Source: Physcomitrium patens (lineage: Eukaryota; Streptophyta; Bryopsida; Funariales; Funariaceae). From it: a DNA stretch of 64,000 nt. Position 1 is the stretch's first letter. The number at the start of each line of letters is the position of its first letter. A program made the position numbers and the translations under genes. This document shows positions 1-10,539 of the stretch, one piece after another. Below the pieces are notes generated by a model that did not search any database, had not been told where the DNA came from, and was given only the letters and a program-made list of their open reading frames with translations. The stretch covers positions 3,689,834 through 3,753,833 of the forward strand of contig NC_037270.1 of assembly GCF_000002425.4 (NCBI RefSeq). Direction: 5' to 3'.

Positions 1-501
1 AGCGACCTCGACTTCCATGTCGACCCTCTTGGCGGATCCAAAATCTGTGAGCTTCACGCTGCCGTTGCCAACCAAGATGTTCTTTCCCTTGATGTCGCAG
101 TGCACAATTCCCTGGCTATGGAGGTAATCAATGCCCTCTACGATGCTGCGGGTGTATGTCCTCAGCAAGTGCTCATCTAACGAACTGCCAAACTGCTTCA
201 CGAAATCCGTCAGGCAGCCTTCGGGCATGTACTCCAGAAAAATATTGCGCATCAATTGACCACCCTCGTCAGTCCAGTCGTTTCCCAAGTATTTCACAAC
301 GAACCTGGAATCTAATTTCTGCAGGATTTCAATCTCATTTTCAATCGCGCGCAAGGCAACCTCTGACCCAGCGTCGCGCTCGTTCAATTGTACAGATTTC
401 ACCGCGAACACCTCACCGTCCTCTCTGTCAATCGCAAGGTTCACGCTTCCAAAGCTTCCTACTCCTAACAACTTTCCCCGGATCCACGATTGCCCTGCCA
501 T
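1..501 (-). CDS. MAPKKK17/18-like protein kinase, N-terminal part (runs off the left edge)
   Basis: The minus strand reads open from ATG at 501-499 to position 1, giving 167 residues of a serine/threonine kinase domain that begins almost at the N-terminus. The glycine loop GVGSFGSV lies at residues 13-20. The ATP-anchoring lysine in FAVK is K35. The catalytic loop HCDIKGKN has its aspartate at D136, and DFG is at 153-155. The protein opens with MAGQSWIRGK, and this short WxRG leader plus HCDIKGKN is typical of the plant MEKK-type MAPKKK13-21 group, which acts in stress and ABA-linked MAP kinase cascades in Arabidopsis. The HRD arginine is replaced by cysteine, as is usual in that group. No intron is seen, again as in the family. 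The activation segment, C-lobe and regulatory tail lie outside the window. The kinase call is firm; the subgroup is by motif memory. Confidence 0.9.
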   Translation of the reverse strand, partial: MAGQSWIRGKLLGVGSFGSVNLAIDREDGEVFAVKSVQLNERDAGSEVALRAIENEIEILQKLDSRFVVKYLGNDWTDEGGQLMRNIFLEYMPEGCLTDFVKQFGSSLDEHLLRTYTRSIVEGIDYLHSQGIVHCDIKGKNILVGNGSVKLTDFGSAKRVDMEVEVA

Positions 502-2568
502 CACTAGTTTCCTGCTTCCTGCTTCTTCCCAATCCAGATTAAAATCGCTCAGAGGAAAGACGAATTAACAAAACAAACAATCCTCTGAAACGTTCTCAGC
601 CTTTCTCAATTCTCTTCGTGCTCTACCGCTGCGCTTTCATTTCTCTTGGATTTGTGGAGCAACTCCAGACGTGCTCGGAAGTCTCTCTGGTACCTCTTGG
701 GACTACAACAACAAACGAAGCGAGCAGACTGTCTCGCGCGGAGGACTGATATAGCCCCCCTGCGCGACGCAAGTTGAGGGGCGAGATAAATAAATGAGGC
801 TCCAGGTAGAAAAAACAATAAACTACACGGAGCTGTCAGGTTGGTCGGGAGGAGGAAGTGTCCCTGGCCAATCGTCGGGACATCAACCTTCCACCACTAC
901 CTCTCAAGCTTCCAACTGCTCCCATTAAATAGGGAGGAAATCGATTTTCCAAAATCGTAAAAAAAAACCGAAAAAAACTTCCTAATTTCCGCGCATCTGC
1001 CTATTACCTCTGTGGCAAGATGTCACAAACCCAACTATTCACCGAGATTGGATCTTCAGCAAACAGAAAAGTGACCACAACGGATTAAAATCGCCAACTC
1101 TCACAGAAGCAGATCTGGTATTGCCTCCGAAGGACGGAATAGTCTGCCCAGTTGGTCCCCGTGCAACTGTCGTCGAACGAAGAATGAGAGACTCCGACGA
1201 CGGACGGGATCTCATAGGGCCAGTGGGGACACCCCGAACGCGGATCTTTCAAGTGTTGAAATGGAAACAGACCCTCGCACACGACGGAATTTGCCAACGA
1301 TATTGGATTGCCATGGAATTGCTCCTTCGCTAGCCCACTGGGTCCTCAAGATTCGTCCGGCCGACGGAAAACCGAAGATGCAGTCAGTGTCCTTGTTGTC
1401 CGACTTCCCTTCCCTGTTGCTGCTTGATGCACACGATGATCTTACCACTCTGGAAACAAAAAACTAAAAAATAATTAAAAACTAAAAAATAAATTCACCC
1501 ACCACGCCGACGTAGTCGACCGGACGGAACCGATTTCACAGCGGCGAATCTACTAAAGCTGGGTGGAAATTTACCTTCTCCGTGGCAGCCCTCAACTGTC
1601 ACAAATAACCCCCCAGATTAGAACACCGTAACTATGCAGTGTTCTTCACTGCGCTGCAACCGCGGGCGACGGTAGTTGACGATGGCGACTTGAAATTGGC
1701 GTTCACCGCCGGGTAATGGCGACATTTCCATCGCTACAAATGCTGGCATCAGCACTGTAATGCGCGTAACCGAGGGGAAACACGATTACTGACACACACC
1801 ACTCGAAATTTGGGTGAATAATCTCTCTGTAAATGCTTTCCGCAAGTGTTTTGCCAGGGATAAACCCTCTGGTCGTAAAAGTTTTTTTTGTCATTCTATT
1901 TTTCTGAGCAATATTATTTTGTATGATTCTGGGAGGTGGTCCAAACATAGGACATTCAAATTTGCCTGATGACGTCAATCAGTAGAGTTGCAAGGCTACG
2001 AATAGCTCAGTCGTTCCAACGATTTATTCTTCGGATTCGAAGACGCAGCTCCACATGTGGCGTGTTGTCCTGTCAGAATATGGTGCCGCGAGAGCCGACA
2101 TTCTGATCCCTCCCCCTATCCTCGGTCCCCAACCGAAAACCCTTTGCGCTCTTGTTTTTGTTTTCGTTTTTATTTTTATTTATAATTTTATTTTACTTGG
2201 TAAGGATTCAGGAACTAGAGGATATGTTTCGAAATAGCGGTAGCTAGCTTGAGGGGTGTGGAATCCACTAGAAAGTGATACCGCTAACGGCACCGTGATC
2301 TACACTACACTCCAAGGGCCATTTGCGAATTTCATAGGAGGTCGTGTGTGAGTGTTGGAGACACATGTCGAGATTTCACTGGGAATGTAAACCATTTCTT
2401 CGGTATTTCTCCAGCTACAGTGGGTACTGAATTATCAACCGCTGAGAGACTTACCCAGATAGCGCCAATTGATCGTGTGCTGGGCGGACAAAAACGATTG
2501 ACGGGTGAGCATCGCCATGCCACTCACACGGTCAATCGGATTTGTTCAGGAATATGCCGTCATCGCCC

Positions 2569-2594
2569 AAAAAAAAAAAAAAAAAAAAAAAAAA
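2569..2594. repeat. Poly-A tract, 26 A
   Basis: An uninterrupted run of 26 adenines. It is one of three such tracts of nearly equal length (also 3159-3186 and 60,584-60,610). It could be the tail of an old retroposed copy or a simple replication-slippage repeat. I recognise no retroposed gene immediately 5' of it. Confidence 0.85.
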
Positions 2595-3158
2595 CTCACA
2601 TAGCCACTGAAATATCAAAACTATTTTTCGTGCCGTGCTCTGGCATGCACTCCCTCATGAGCCGTCGTCCAGAGCATGTTGTCTTGTTATTGTATGTATT
2701 TTTCTCTTTTTTTGCCCCTCCTATTCCTCCCAACCCCAGTTTGATGTGCCAACTGCGGTCACTGTTCAAAAAGATGCCGCCACAAAGTAACATCCAAACG
2801 GCTCGCGCTTGCTGGAAAACCCCGAAAGATGACGACTCGTGTTGGGTAATGGCGTGGTGGCAACCATCGTGTGTGTTTAGACCCCCTTAAAATGTTCAAC
2901 CTCGCCGCCGTGAAAATGCACCAATCGAGAGGCGTTAGCGCCCATGTGTTTTCTGCTCTTCCCCCAAGGGTTAGCCTTCATTACCCCCGACGCCTGAAAG
3001 TATAGGTGTCTGAGAAAAAAAGTACTCCACGTCAAACCGGTCTTTTATACCGGCGTAGGTATCGTGTCTTTGACGGTCAGAACCCTCGCTGTAGGTTCAT
3101 CACGGTTGGGCTAATACTCACAAATCCTCTCACTCGTCCAGATGGCAGCGGTAAAAAC

Positions 3159-3186
3159 AAAAAAAAAAAAAAAAAAAAAAAAAAAA
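3159..3186. repeat. Poly-A tract, 28 A
   Basis: A run of 28 adenines, followed about 16 bases later by a G-rich stretch at 3203-3225. No coding sequence is recognised on its 5' side. Confidence 0.85.
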
Positions 3187-3202
3187 CCGAAACGGCGCAA
3201 AA

Positions 3203-3225
3203 GGGGGGGTGGGGTGGTGTGGAGG
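3203..3225 (+). other. G-rich stretch with G-quadruplex potential
   Basis: Runs of seven and four guanines followed by several GG pairs, separated by single or few T/A bases. This arrangement could fold as a two-layer or mixed G-quadruplex. It sits in intergenic DNA between a poly-A tract and purine-rich sequence. Folding is an inference from base order only. Confidence 0.35.
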
Positions 3226-4403
3226 CGAAAACCACCAGTCCGGACAGAGGCAGAGGAGTAGGGTGGTGGTGCAGGTGAGCACGAGGGGCAAACGTGTCCA
3301 GCAGCATCTGTCGTCGTTGAAGAGGAATTTCTGAGTTCCCATTTCCAAGAATTTGTCGTGCCATTGCCCCCCCCTTCTGGTTCGACAAATTCTCGGCTCC
3401 ACCACCACCACTACCCACCCACCCCGGTCATGTCTGGGTTGGTCTTCGCACCTTCCGACCTTGCAATCAGGCTGCTGCCCTCTGGTCACACTGCCAATTG
3501 ATCCTTGAAACTGAAGTCGCTTAGACCTGCAGCCGAGCATGACGACGGAGCAGTCGAAAGTCCCTCAGGCGTCGATTGTTGCCGTCGTGTAGCCATGACC
3601 CATCTCAGTCCATGATTCCCCCTCCCACCCCCTATTATTGACTTGTATGAGGAATGCGGTAAAACAAAAATCACATGATTCGTCATGCCTCCGTAGGTGA
3701 ACTGAGAAAGTCGATTACTATATATTTTTTATATTTTTTCGCACAAAATTGTGTGTGCCCATGTTTTTTGGTGTTGATCCTGGTTTTAATGATTGTGAAG
3801 ACACTGTTGTGATTACTCTGGTACGATGAGTGGATCCTGGACGGTTACAGCGATTGTTTGAGCATTTAACAACCACAAATTTACTACCCTGCGCGTTTCC
3901 CACCATGCCATATCGAATTTCATTCCCCTGACATGATATTGACTTCGACTTATTAAATGTGAAATGGATCACACCATTGTTAGGCGATCATTGGGTACCA
4001 TACTATAAAATTCAGCAGGTTACACGCGTTTCTATAATTAAACATGATAGTTATAAGCTCGAGCCCAGAACTTAAGGAAATATGCTCTCGCCCGGCTGAT
4101 TGGCAGAGCGTTTATAGAACCCCCACATCATGGAAACGGCAAATTCTCCGTGGATCTCTAGGGGTATTCGGATGGGGTGCTGCTAACATGCGCACTTCAA
4201 ACCACGCTCGGAAACCCTGGTGTTCAGGGGGGAAAGCTAGGTGATTAAGCGATTGTGAGAACTTATGTCCACTCTTTTCTGTAAGCCTTGCCTAAAGTGT
4301 GGCCCAACTGATTTCATGCTAAGCGGATGACCGAATGAGGCAATCTTTTTGTGACCGAAAGCTTGTCATGTGAGTCTAATCCCATGCCCTAGCTGTGCTT
4401 AGC

Positions 4404-4412
4404 AAACCCTAA
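4404..4412 (+). promoter_or_regulatory. Telobox AAACCCTAA
   Basis: An exact match to the nine-base plant telobox, a promoter element bound by telomere-repeat-binding factors and common upstream of translation-related genes. A second exact copy lies at 4836-4844. No gene was recognised within about 3 kb to either side, so its role here is unknown. Confidence 0.4.
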
Positions 4413-4835
4413 TTGGGATCCCCCCTCCCAAAGCAGAGCTACGTTTTCTTGTTTAAATAATGGTTGCATTGTGAGTCTACCGGGGTTAACTAAGAAGCAA
4501 CAAAGTTCGAGATGAAGTTATGTGAGCGATTTCTCAATTGTGTGTGTTTTCCTTCGAAAGCTCTCACGAGGAACCATGCGATTAACAACGCCCCTTTGTT
4601 TTTTTAACTCATGGTCGCAAAAGGTGTTATGACTGACTACCTTAACACTTTACTCATTCCCCAGCTTCGCAATTCCACGCCCACATTTTTATCCCCTGGG
4701 CACATAATTGTTGAATTGGATGTGCAATTCAATCTACCAGTCACATGAAGAATTAAAGACCTACCACATGCCGCTCATCTAACTCCCAGTGTTGGGTTAT
4801 TTAATAAAAACAACAAAATTTGGGCGTGGTTGGCG

Positions 4836-4844
4836 AAACCCTAA
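4836..4844 (+). promoter_or_regulatory. Telobox AAACCCTAA, second copy
   Basis: An exact telobox in the same orientation as the copy at 4404-4412. The two copies share a short context, being followed by TT. They may mark the promoter of a gene that I did not detect. Confidence 0.4.
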
Positions 4845-5769
4845 TTCATGTCCCCATCTTTTTGCAACGATATTGGATGCTGTGCATGAGATTTAGAGGA
4901 GACTTTCATTCAATTCCCCACAATTAGCAATTATAAATGGTGGGAAAAAGGGGCCAAAAATTTATAAAACCCCCACACCAGCAGCTACTCCTTCCTGGGT
5001 TTTAATGGAACCGGTTTCACAACCCCCGCTCACCAAGGTGGACTCTACCATGGCCACTGCTTTGTAGGTAAAAAGCAATGGCTCCAAGGCTTCAAGGCTC
5101 CAAGCCTTGCCCACATCACCAAGTCCAACTGGATTCTTCGAGGGGTGACTCACCAAATAAAACCGACACCTGGATCCCAAAAACCTGCCATCTGTCAGTT
5201 CGTGACTGACTCCTACCCACATCCAATCCGACCTGACTTCGATGGTTTTGAAGTCGTCTGCGCGCTGTTCGTCACGGGCGCGAGCCAGCTCAGTGGGAAC
5301 AGTTGGTAGCCAAGCTGGAATCGCGATGCTGATGTGGACTAAACCAGAAGGGGTCTTGGCCAGTCGTTGGCGCGATCCTGATCCAGCCTGTCCACCCACA
5401 TGGCTAATAATTTGGGGTTAAGTCGCACCACATGGTCATGTTCTCGGAAGTCAAGCACTGGCGGTTTTCACTGTGATTTCCCCAGCGTCAGGTTTCTTCG
5501 TTAATATAAAGAATTAGAAGTATATATTGATTTTAAAATGGGTGTTTACGAATTCCTCTTGAACAGCTTTGTTGATTGACACTGCTCATATGTCCGCCAA
5601 ACCGACAGCCTGGCAGTCCAGTCAGATCTTTCCCAATTTGTTTATTTTATACATGTATATATTTGTCTTTACCGTGTACTAGCTTTGAACATGCACAACC
5701 TGCTATTTCCTCCAAGTGTTTGTACTCCATAACTATTTCCACTAGTTTAGTATAGGAAAACCACGCAAG

Positions 5770-5772
<3 letters not shown>

Positions 5773-5799
<27 letters not shown>
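5773..5799. repeat. (TAA)n microsatellite
   Basis: Eight to nine tandem copies of TAA in an AT-rich setting. Simple sequence repeat, no further function visible. Confidence 0.85.
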
Positions 5800-5804
<5 letters not shown>

Positions 5805-7146
5805 AAAAATATCTGCATGTTTATAAGTTTGTTTGTGGACGTAACTTCACGTCAACATCTCAGTGCTGTTGTTACTTTCTTGTTAAGTCATCAAAACTGT
5901 TTGTAATAACTGAAATATAACAACAAAATTTGCAAAAAAGAAATATCTGCGGAAGCACTTTCCCTCACTTTCATCAAGACTTCCACGCATTTGTTGTGGG
6001 GGATTGGAAGGGTCAACTAGTAGAGCCCATAATTGAGAACACCATGCTAGTCATGATATTTGTTTATTTATATTTTTTAAAAAAACAGCAATTCTGTGCC
6101 ACAGTTTTGGGGTCTTCATCTCATGACTTTGGGTGACCTGGGGTGGACTTAGAACCCTCAACTTGCAGCCATGGACATGCAGGTGCAATTCTCTGACTGT
6201 CCACAAGTGTGAAAAATTACACTGTCTGTAAAGCTTGAATTTAAGACTGAGGCTTTCGCTTTGTCTTGTTTTGAATTCTTACGTGTTTGGTGCAATTGGG
6301 AGTAAAATATGGAAGAAATGGATTGGGACACGAGCGGCGAGTGGTCCTGAGAGGGGGTACCAGTTGATCGTAGGAAGATCATGTGGGTTCTTACCGCAAT
6401 ATAAATCTTTTAGATTATATTTATATTTTTTTATACGGAGGATCGAGTTTTTGTATACATGCAGACTAGGCGACGATGAGAATCCAGTGGAAAGAGGTCA
6501 AGCAAGTAAATTCCGAGCACAAAGAGTCAACCTCATGAGACAACAACAACAACAATGTCACGCAGGAAAGGTTGGGAATCACGCCGCGGTCAAAAAATAT
6601 GATGGCTGATCAAAAGAATCTGAAGCACAAAAAATCGCGCTGTGGTGTTTGACACTTAGGCGTGGATTAAATATTTTTTGGGGTTAGTCGTGACAACCAA
6701 CTCGACGGTAAAAAGTCGTGTCAACCATTTGACATCGCGCTCTAACGTCAATAATGACAATGCACGATGAGGGGGTGAGCCAGGTTGAGGATCGCCGGTG
6801 GACCAGTGGCGCCTACCAGAACCGGGACCTGCAGTTGCCAGCAGCACCAGCGGCAACGATTCGTTCGACGATCGACGAGCGAGAGCGTGCGTAGCATTGG
6901 GCGCTGTATCGGGGGAGCAGGAGGGGCGTGCAGCCACGGAGCTCCGTCACACGATGCCACTCCTCAGGAGAACCGACGAACAATGCGCCTGGGTGGGCGC
7001 CAGGGTGTGCAGAAATTGGCCGCAAATCTCGGGGGGAGAGGAGAGACGCGCATCGTAACAACGGGTGAGGATTGATCCGAGAAGGCTCCGCACCGCGCAT
7101 CCATTGCTCCGATTCGGCCAGTGTCAGCAGAAAAGAATACTAAATT

Positions 7147-7551
7147 ATGGTTGATAGAGCATTGGACGCTGCAGAGAAGCGGGGACGTCGATCCAAACCG
7201 CTAGGAGGGGACGATCATGATGAGATGCTAATTGTGGGACGGTGCCTCCTGGGCTCTCGGAGGAGGCTAATTTCGGGATTGAGAGAGATTGCAGCTGCTG
7301 CGAGGCCGTGGAATTTGAGCTGGATTACCCGCGGAATCAAATTCCGCGGCGAGTCGGATTATAAAATAGATGACGAAGAAAAAGAAGAAGAAGAAGACGA
7401 GCATGGCAGTCATTTCTCGACCCCGATTGGAGGTAGGGATGGGGTATCCGAGGGGGCCACCGGTAGTGAGGAGCCTGGCACGGCCCGATCCAGGCTCTTC
7501 ACTGCCGCCACCGGACGTGACGTGACTAGTTCTGTCGCTGAGAGTGATTAG
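7147..7551 (+). CDS. Unassigned 134-codon ORF with an acidic run
   Basis: An ATG-initiated open frame of 134 codons, ending in TAG, in a locally GC-richer segment (6650-7560). The product would be hydrophilic. Its first half is basic, with several RR pairs. A run of glutamates and aspartates follows around residues 75-88 (DDEEKEEEEDE), then a Ser/Gly/Thr-rich tail. No domain or family is recognised and no splice sites are obvious. A perfect inverted repeat (7329-7349) lies inside it. It could be a lineage-specific small protein, a fragment of a longer spliced gene, or a chance ORF. No homology supports it. Confidence 0.2.
   Translation: MVDRALDAAEKRGRRSKPLGGDDHDEMLIVGRCLLGSRRRLISGLREIAAAARPWNLSWITRGIKFRGESDYKIDDEEKEEEEDEHGSHFSTPIGGRDGVSEGATGSEEPGTARSRLFTAATGRDVTSSVAESD
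7329..7349. repeat. Perfect 9-bp inverted repeat with a 3-base loop
   Basis: The left arm CCGCGGAAT at 7329-7337 is matched exactly by its reverse complement ATTCCGCGG at 7341-7349, around the loop CAA. Each arm carries a palindromic CCGCGG. It could form a small cruciform, an RNA hairpin or a dimeric protein site. It lies inside the unassigned ORF at 7147-7551. Confidence 0.6.
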
Positions 7552-7668
7552 CTTCTGGGGTTGGGTTCAATGTACATAACCGTGCAGAACGACTTTTACT
7601 TTTACTTCCTATTTCGACAAGATTCCAGTGGATTCCTTCTCGTTTGTAACACTATTAAATATATACCT

Positions 7669-7690
7669 ATATATATATATATATATATAT
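7669..7690. repeat. (TA)n microsatellite
   Basis: A short TA dinucleotide tract, followed about 15 bases later by a long G-run. One of roughly twenty TA tracts in the window. Confidence 0.8.
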
Positions 7691-8018
7691 TCTTTTTATT
7701 GGGGGGGGGGTGTGCAGACTTACACCAATAGAGATCACAATTCTTTGACAAATGAGAAAAAAATTAGAAACAAGTGTGACTCTCTTCTAGACATCATTTG
7801 CATGTATGCACATGTACACACAAACAAGAACATACATATATTCATAAATATATGATTTTTAGGTCCAAAGATGATGCCAACCACTAGATTCACAACAACT
7901 TGTCACATTCATTGTCATGGGCATGTTGTGAGATATCAAACAATTCCATTGTATTATAAAAATAGTGAAATGAAGAAAGGATGTATTGTAAAGGTGAGAC
8001 AAATGAAAAGTATTCAAC

Positions 8019-8042
8019 AAACACACACACACACACACACAT
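8019..8042. repeat. (CA)n microsatellite
   Basis: About twelve tandem CA units. Simple repeat in intergenic DNA. Confidence 0.85.
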
Positions 8043-9659
8043 GTATTCCAACGTGCATAAATGAGATAGTTCTAGTGTCTTTGTTCTTTTAACTTCTTTT
8101 CTCCTTAAGAAAAACATATCTATTTTCTTTTTCTTTTTCTTTATTCTTTACTCTTTTTTGTCTTCTTTTCCCCCATTTCTCACCACATGGGGCATTGCCA
8201 ATTGGCAGCAAGGACCCCCCCCCCCTGCCCATGTGTTTGGTTTCCCACTGCCTTCTTCTTGTGTTCGTTGTACAACTGGGCTTTTTGTGATTGACTTTGT
8301 TGTGATTTCTTTCTCTATTTTCTCTTATTTCGTCTTGTGTGAGTGCGTGTGCCTGTGCTGGATGATTCCAGGTCACACATGTATTATGTACTCTGTACTC
8401 CCCTTCCCTTCCCTTCTCTCCCTCCTTTGGGGGGTCATGAACTTAATTTGGACTTCTTTCCTCACCCCAAATTCAATGATACCACCATACATATGTTGAT
8501 ATGTTGATTTCCCCCTTTTTTATCCATTATATTACATGACAGAACGAATTTATGAGTGAGTGAGGGAGGGAGGGAGAGAGAGGCTGCTGAAACTGGGCAG
8601 CAGCCAATGTGTGTGGGGGGGGGGGGATGGGGAATACAAAATGATAAGCATTTATTTATTTATGTGTTGTTGGGTGCAGCTTTCCCTCCCTGGCTGGCTG
8701 TGGTTGGAATCTGAGCTGCTGCCTAGATTCGTGGGGGTATCTAATACGGGTATCATCACTCCGGGTATCAACAGAATCCAGGGTATCTCGTTGGATTGGA
8801 CTTCCAAGCCACACCAACACCTGTGTTTGTATCTGTAAAAAGACCATCAATCAATGAACCAAATTGAACTGTAGATAAAATAAACTTTTCTAACAGATTT
8901 AAGTGGCATGTCCACATTATCTCAGTCTTACAATAATAGTAAATTTAGGGGAATGATAAAGTGAACCAAATTTTTATTAAAGCAACTCACTCTATCTTAA
9001 TTGTCATTGCATCCTTGCATCCCCCATTTTCATTCCCAGCTATTCCTTGTTCCCAACCATTGCTAAGGACAGGGGTGGGGGACTGGGAATGGTTGGTTTA
9101 TTGTAGCAAGGATTATTTTTTTATTTCTTCAAAATCAATTCATGGCATAAAACTTTAATGTGAAACCTTGGAGGTAATGCAAGAAATACATAAATGTTGT
9201 CGATGTAGAGAAATTGAGTATTTTATTTTAAAATGCTTAGATTGGAGTAACTAAAATGCTTACAGACAGTTGCATCAAAACATTGAAATGAATTCATGAA
9301 GCTGATCAATGTTAATTTGATACTACTCTTTTCCATTATTTTTTAATAATCCTTTAATGAACGAATTAAATCACATTGACATTCACCTTAAAAAAAATTC
9401 AAAAAATAAACGTATGAGAGTTTTTATTATTTATTTATTTATTTACTTTATAGCATAAACAGTATGATGGCATTATTTGAATTTTTAAATTTTCAACAAT
9501 AACTTATTTTGAATTGAATTTTACTTTATTTAAAATGTGCCAGTTATGATCAAATAAATTGTTATCTGTATAGTTTATCTGTCTGAAATACTTTTAGTGA
9601 CTATTTGGTGTACTCTCTTTTAAAGATATATGAAGAAAATTGTTATAAAAATAATTATG

Positions 9660-9661
<2 letters not shown>

Positions 9662-9693
<32 letters not shown>
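9662..9693. repeat. (TA)n microsatellite, about 16 units
   Basis: An uninterrupted TA tract in AT-rich intergenic DNA. A similar tract follows at about 9894-9922. Confidence 0.85.
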
Positions 9694-9696
<3 letters not shown>

Positions 9697-9890
9697 TGTA
9701 GAAGGGATAAGGTTTCCTTTGTAATTTCTATTTAAATACTATTCTTACATGTGATACATTATAATATATTAATTTTTTTCTTTTAACATATAGTCAAAAA
9801 GATTGCTAAATTTTTATTACTTTTCAGAGTATACTTTTCTATTTTACTTTGAAAAATACTCTGTTCGTTTCAAATTCACAAAATAATATA

Positions 9891-9926
<36 letters not shown>

Positions 9927-10510
9927 GATCTTATTACATTGTGTAATATATAGTTTATTGTACAAAGAGCAAATTCTGAGTTAAGAAACAATCACAAATT
10001 TGCACTGAAATTTCTAAATTCATCAACAAAATGTCAGCATTCCACCACGGTAATCAAAACACGCCCTTGATATCTTCGCGTAATTAATTTTTCAAATTCC
10101 CGGGACTGATCTTTCAATCCTAAACTCACTGATTTCAATTTTCAAATTGGCATTTAGATACAAAAATCTCCCTCCCATAAAATAAAAAGAAAAAAAAAGA
10201 AAAAAGAAAAGCAAAAAAAAAAAAATATAGGAAACTCATCTCCTCCTATTAATGAACATTTTATTCTCTAAATTCTAATATTATGTTTACTATATTTTGT
10301 CTTTTCTTTCCATTTCAAAACAAAGAATGTATCATTCTAATATCAAGGCTTGGCGCAATTCAGATTGTACAAACATCTTTGATTCTCCATCATTGATTTT
10401 CTCAATATTCTTATAATTATCACTATTTTTAAACACAACAGCAAATTCATAGCATTCCAGCAAATTTCACACTTGCTTATTATTTAAAGAACGATTCGAA
10501 TATTGACGAA

Positions 10511-10534
10511 TCTCTCTCTCTCTCTCTCTCTCTC
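10511..10534. repeat. (TC)n microsatellite
   Basis: About twelve TC units, located at the change from AT-rich DNA to the GC-richer segment at 10,540-12,120. Pyrimidine tracts near promoters are common in plants, but no gene start is recognised here. Confidence 0.8.
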
Positions 10535-10539
10535 AATCG

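Larger units (their letters stand above)
502..4400. other. Intergenic region upstream of the MAPKKK; no gene recognised
   Basis: This stretch of mixed composition contains the presumed 5' UTR and promoter of the minus-strand MAPKKK. An AT-rich TATA-like stretch reads TATTTAATGG on the minus strand near 925-935, but no start site can be fixed. Two long A-tracts lie at 2569-2594 and 3159-3186. Many short open frames exist in all frames. None shows a recognisable domain, a consistent splice structure or a conserved motif, so none is called as a gene. Confidence 0.5.
4413..10500. other. Intergenic DNA with microsatellites; no recognised gene
   Basis: This region holds a (TAA)n tract (about 5773-5799), (TA)n tracts, a (CA)n tract and long G- or C-runs near 7706, 8216 and 8612. 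An open frame of 145 codons on the minus strand at 4962-5399 lacks an ATG in frame and matches nothing I know. An ATG-initiated 134-codon ORF at 7147-7551 is listed separately. Composition becomes increasingly AT-rich from about 8850 onward. Confidence 0.45.

Noticed and set aside
4962..5399. 145-codon open frame on the minus strand
   Set aside because: The frame opens with GTG and has no in-frame ATG near its start. No domain is recognised and there is no supporting splice structure.
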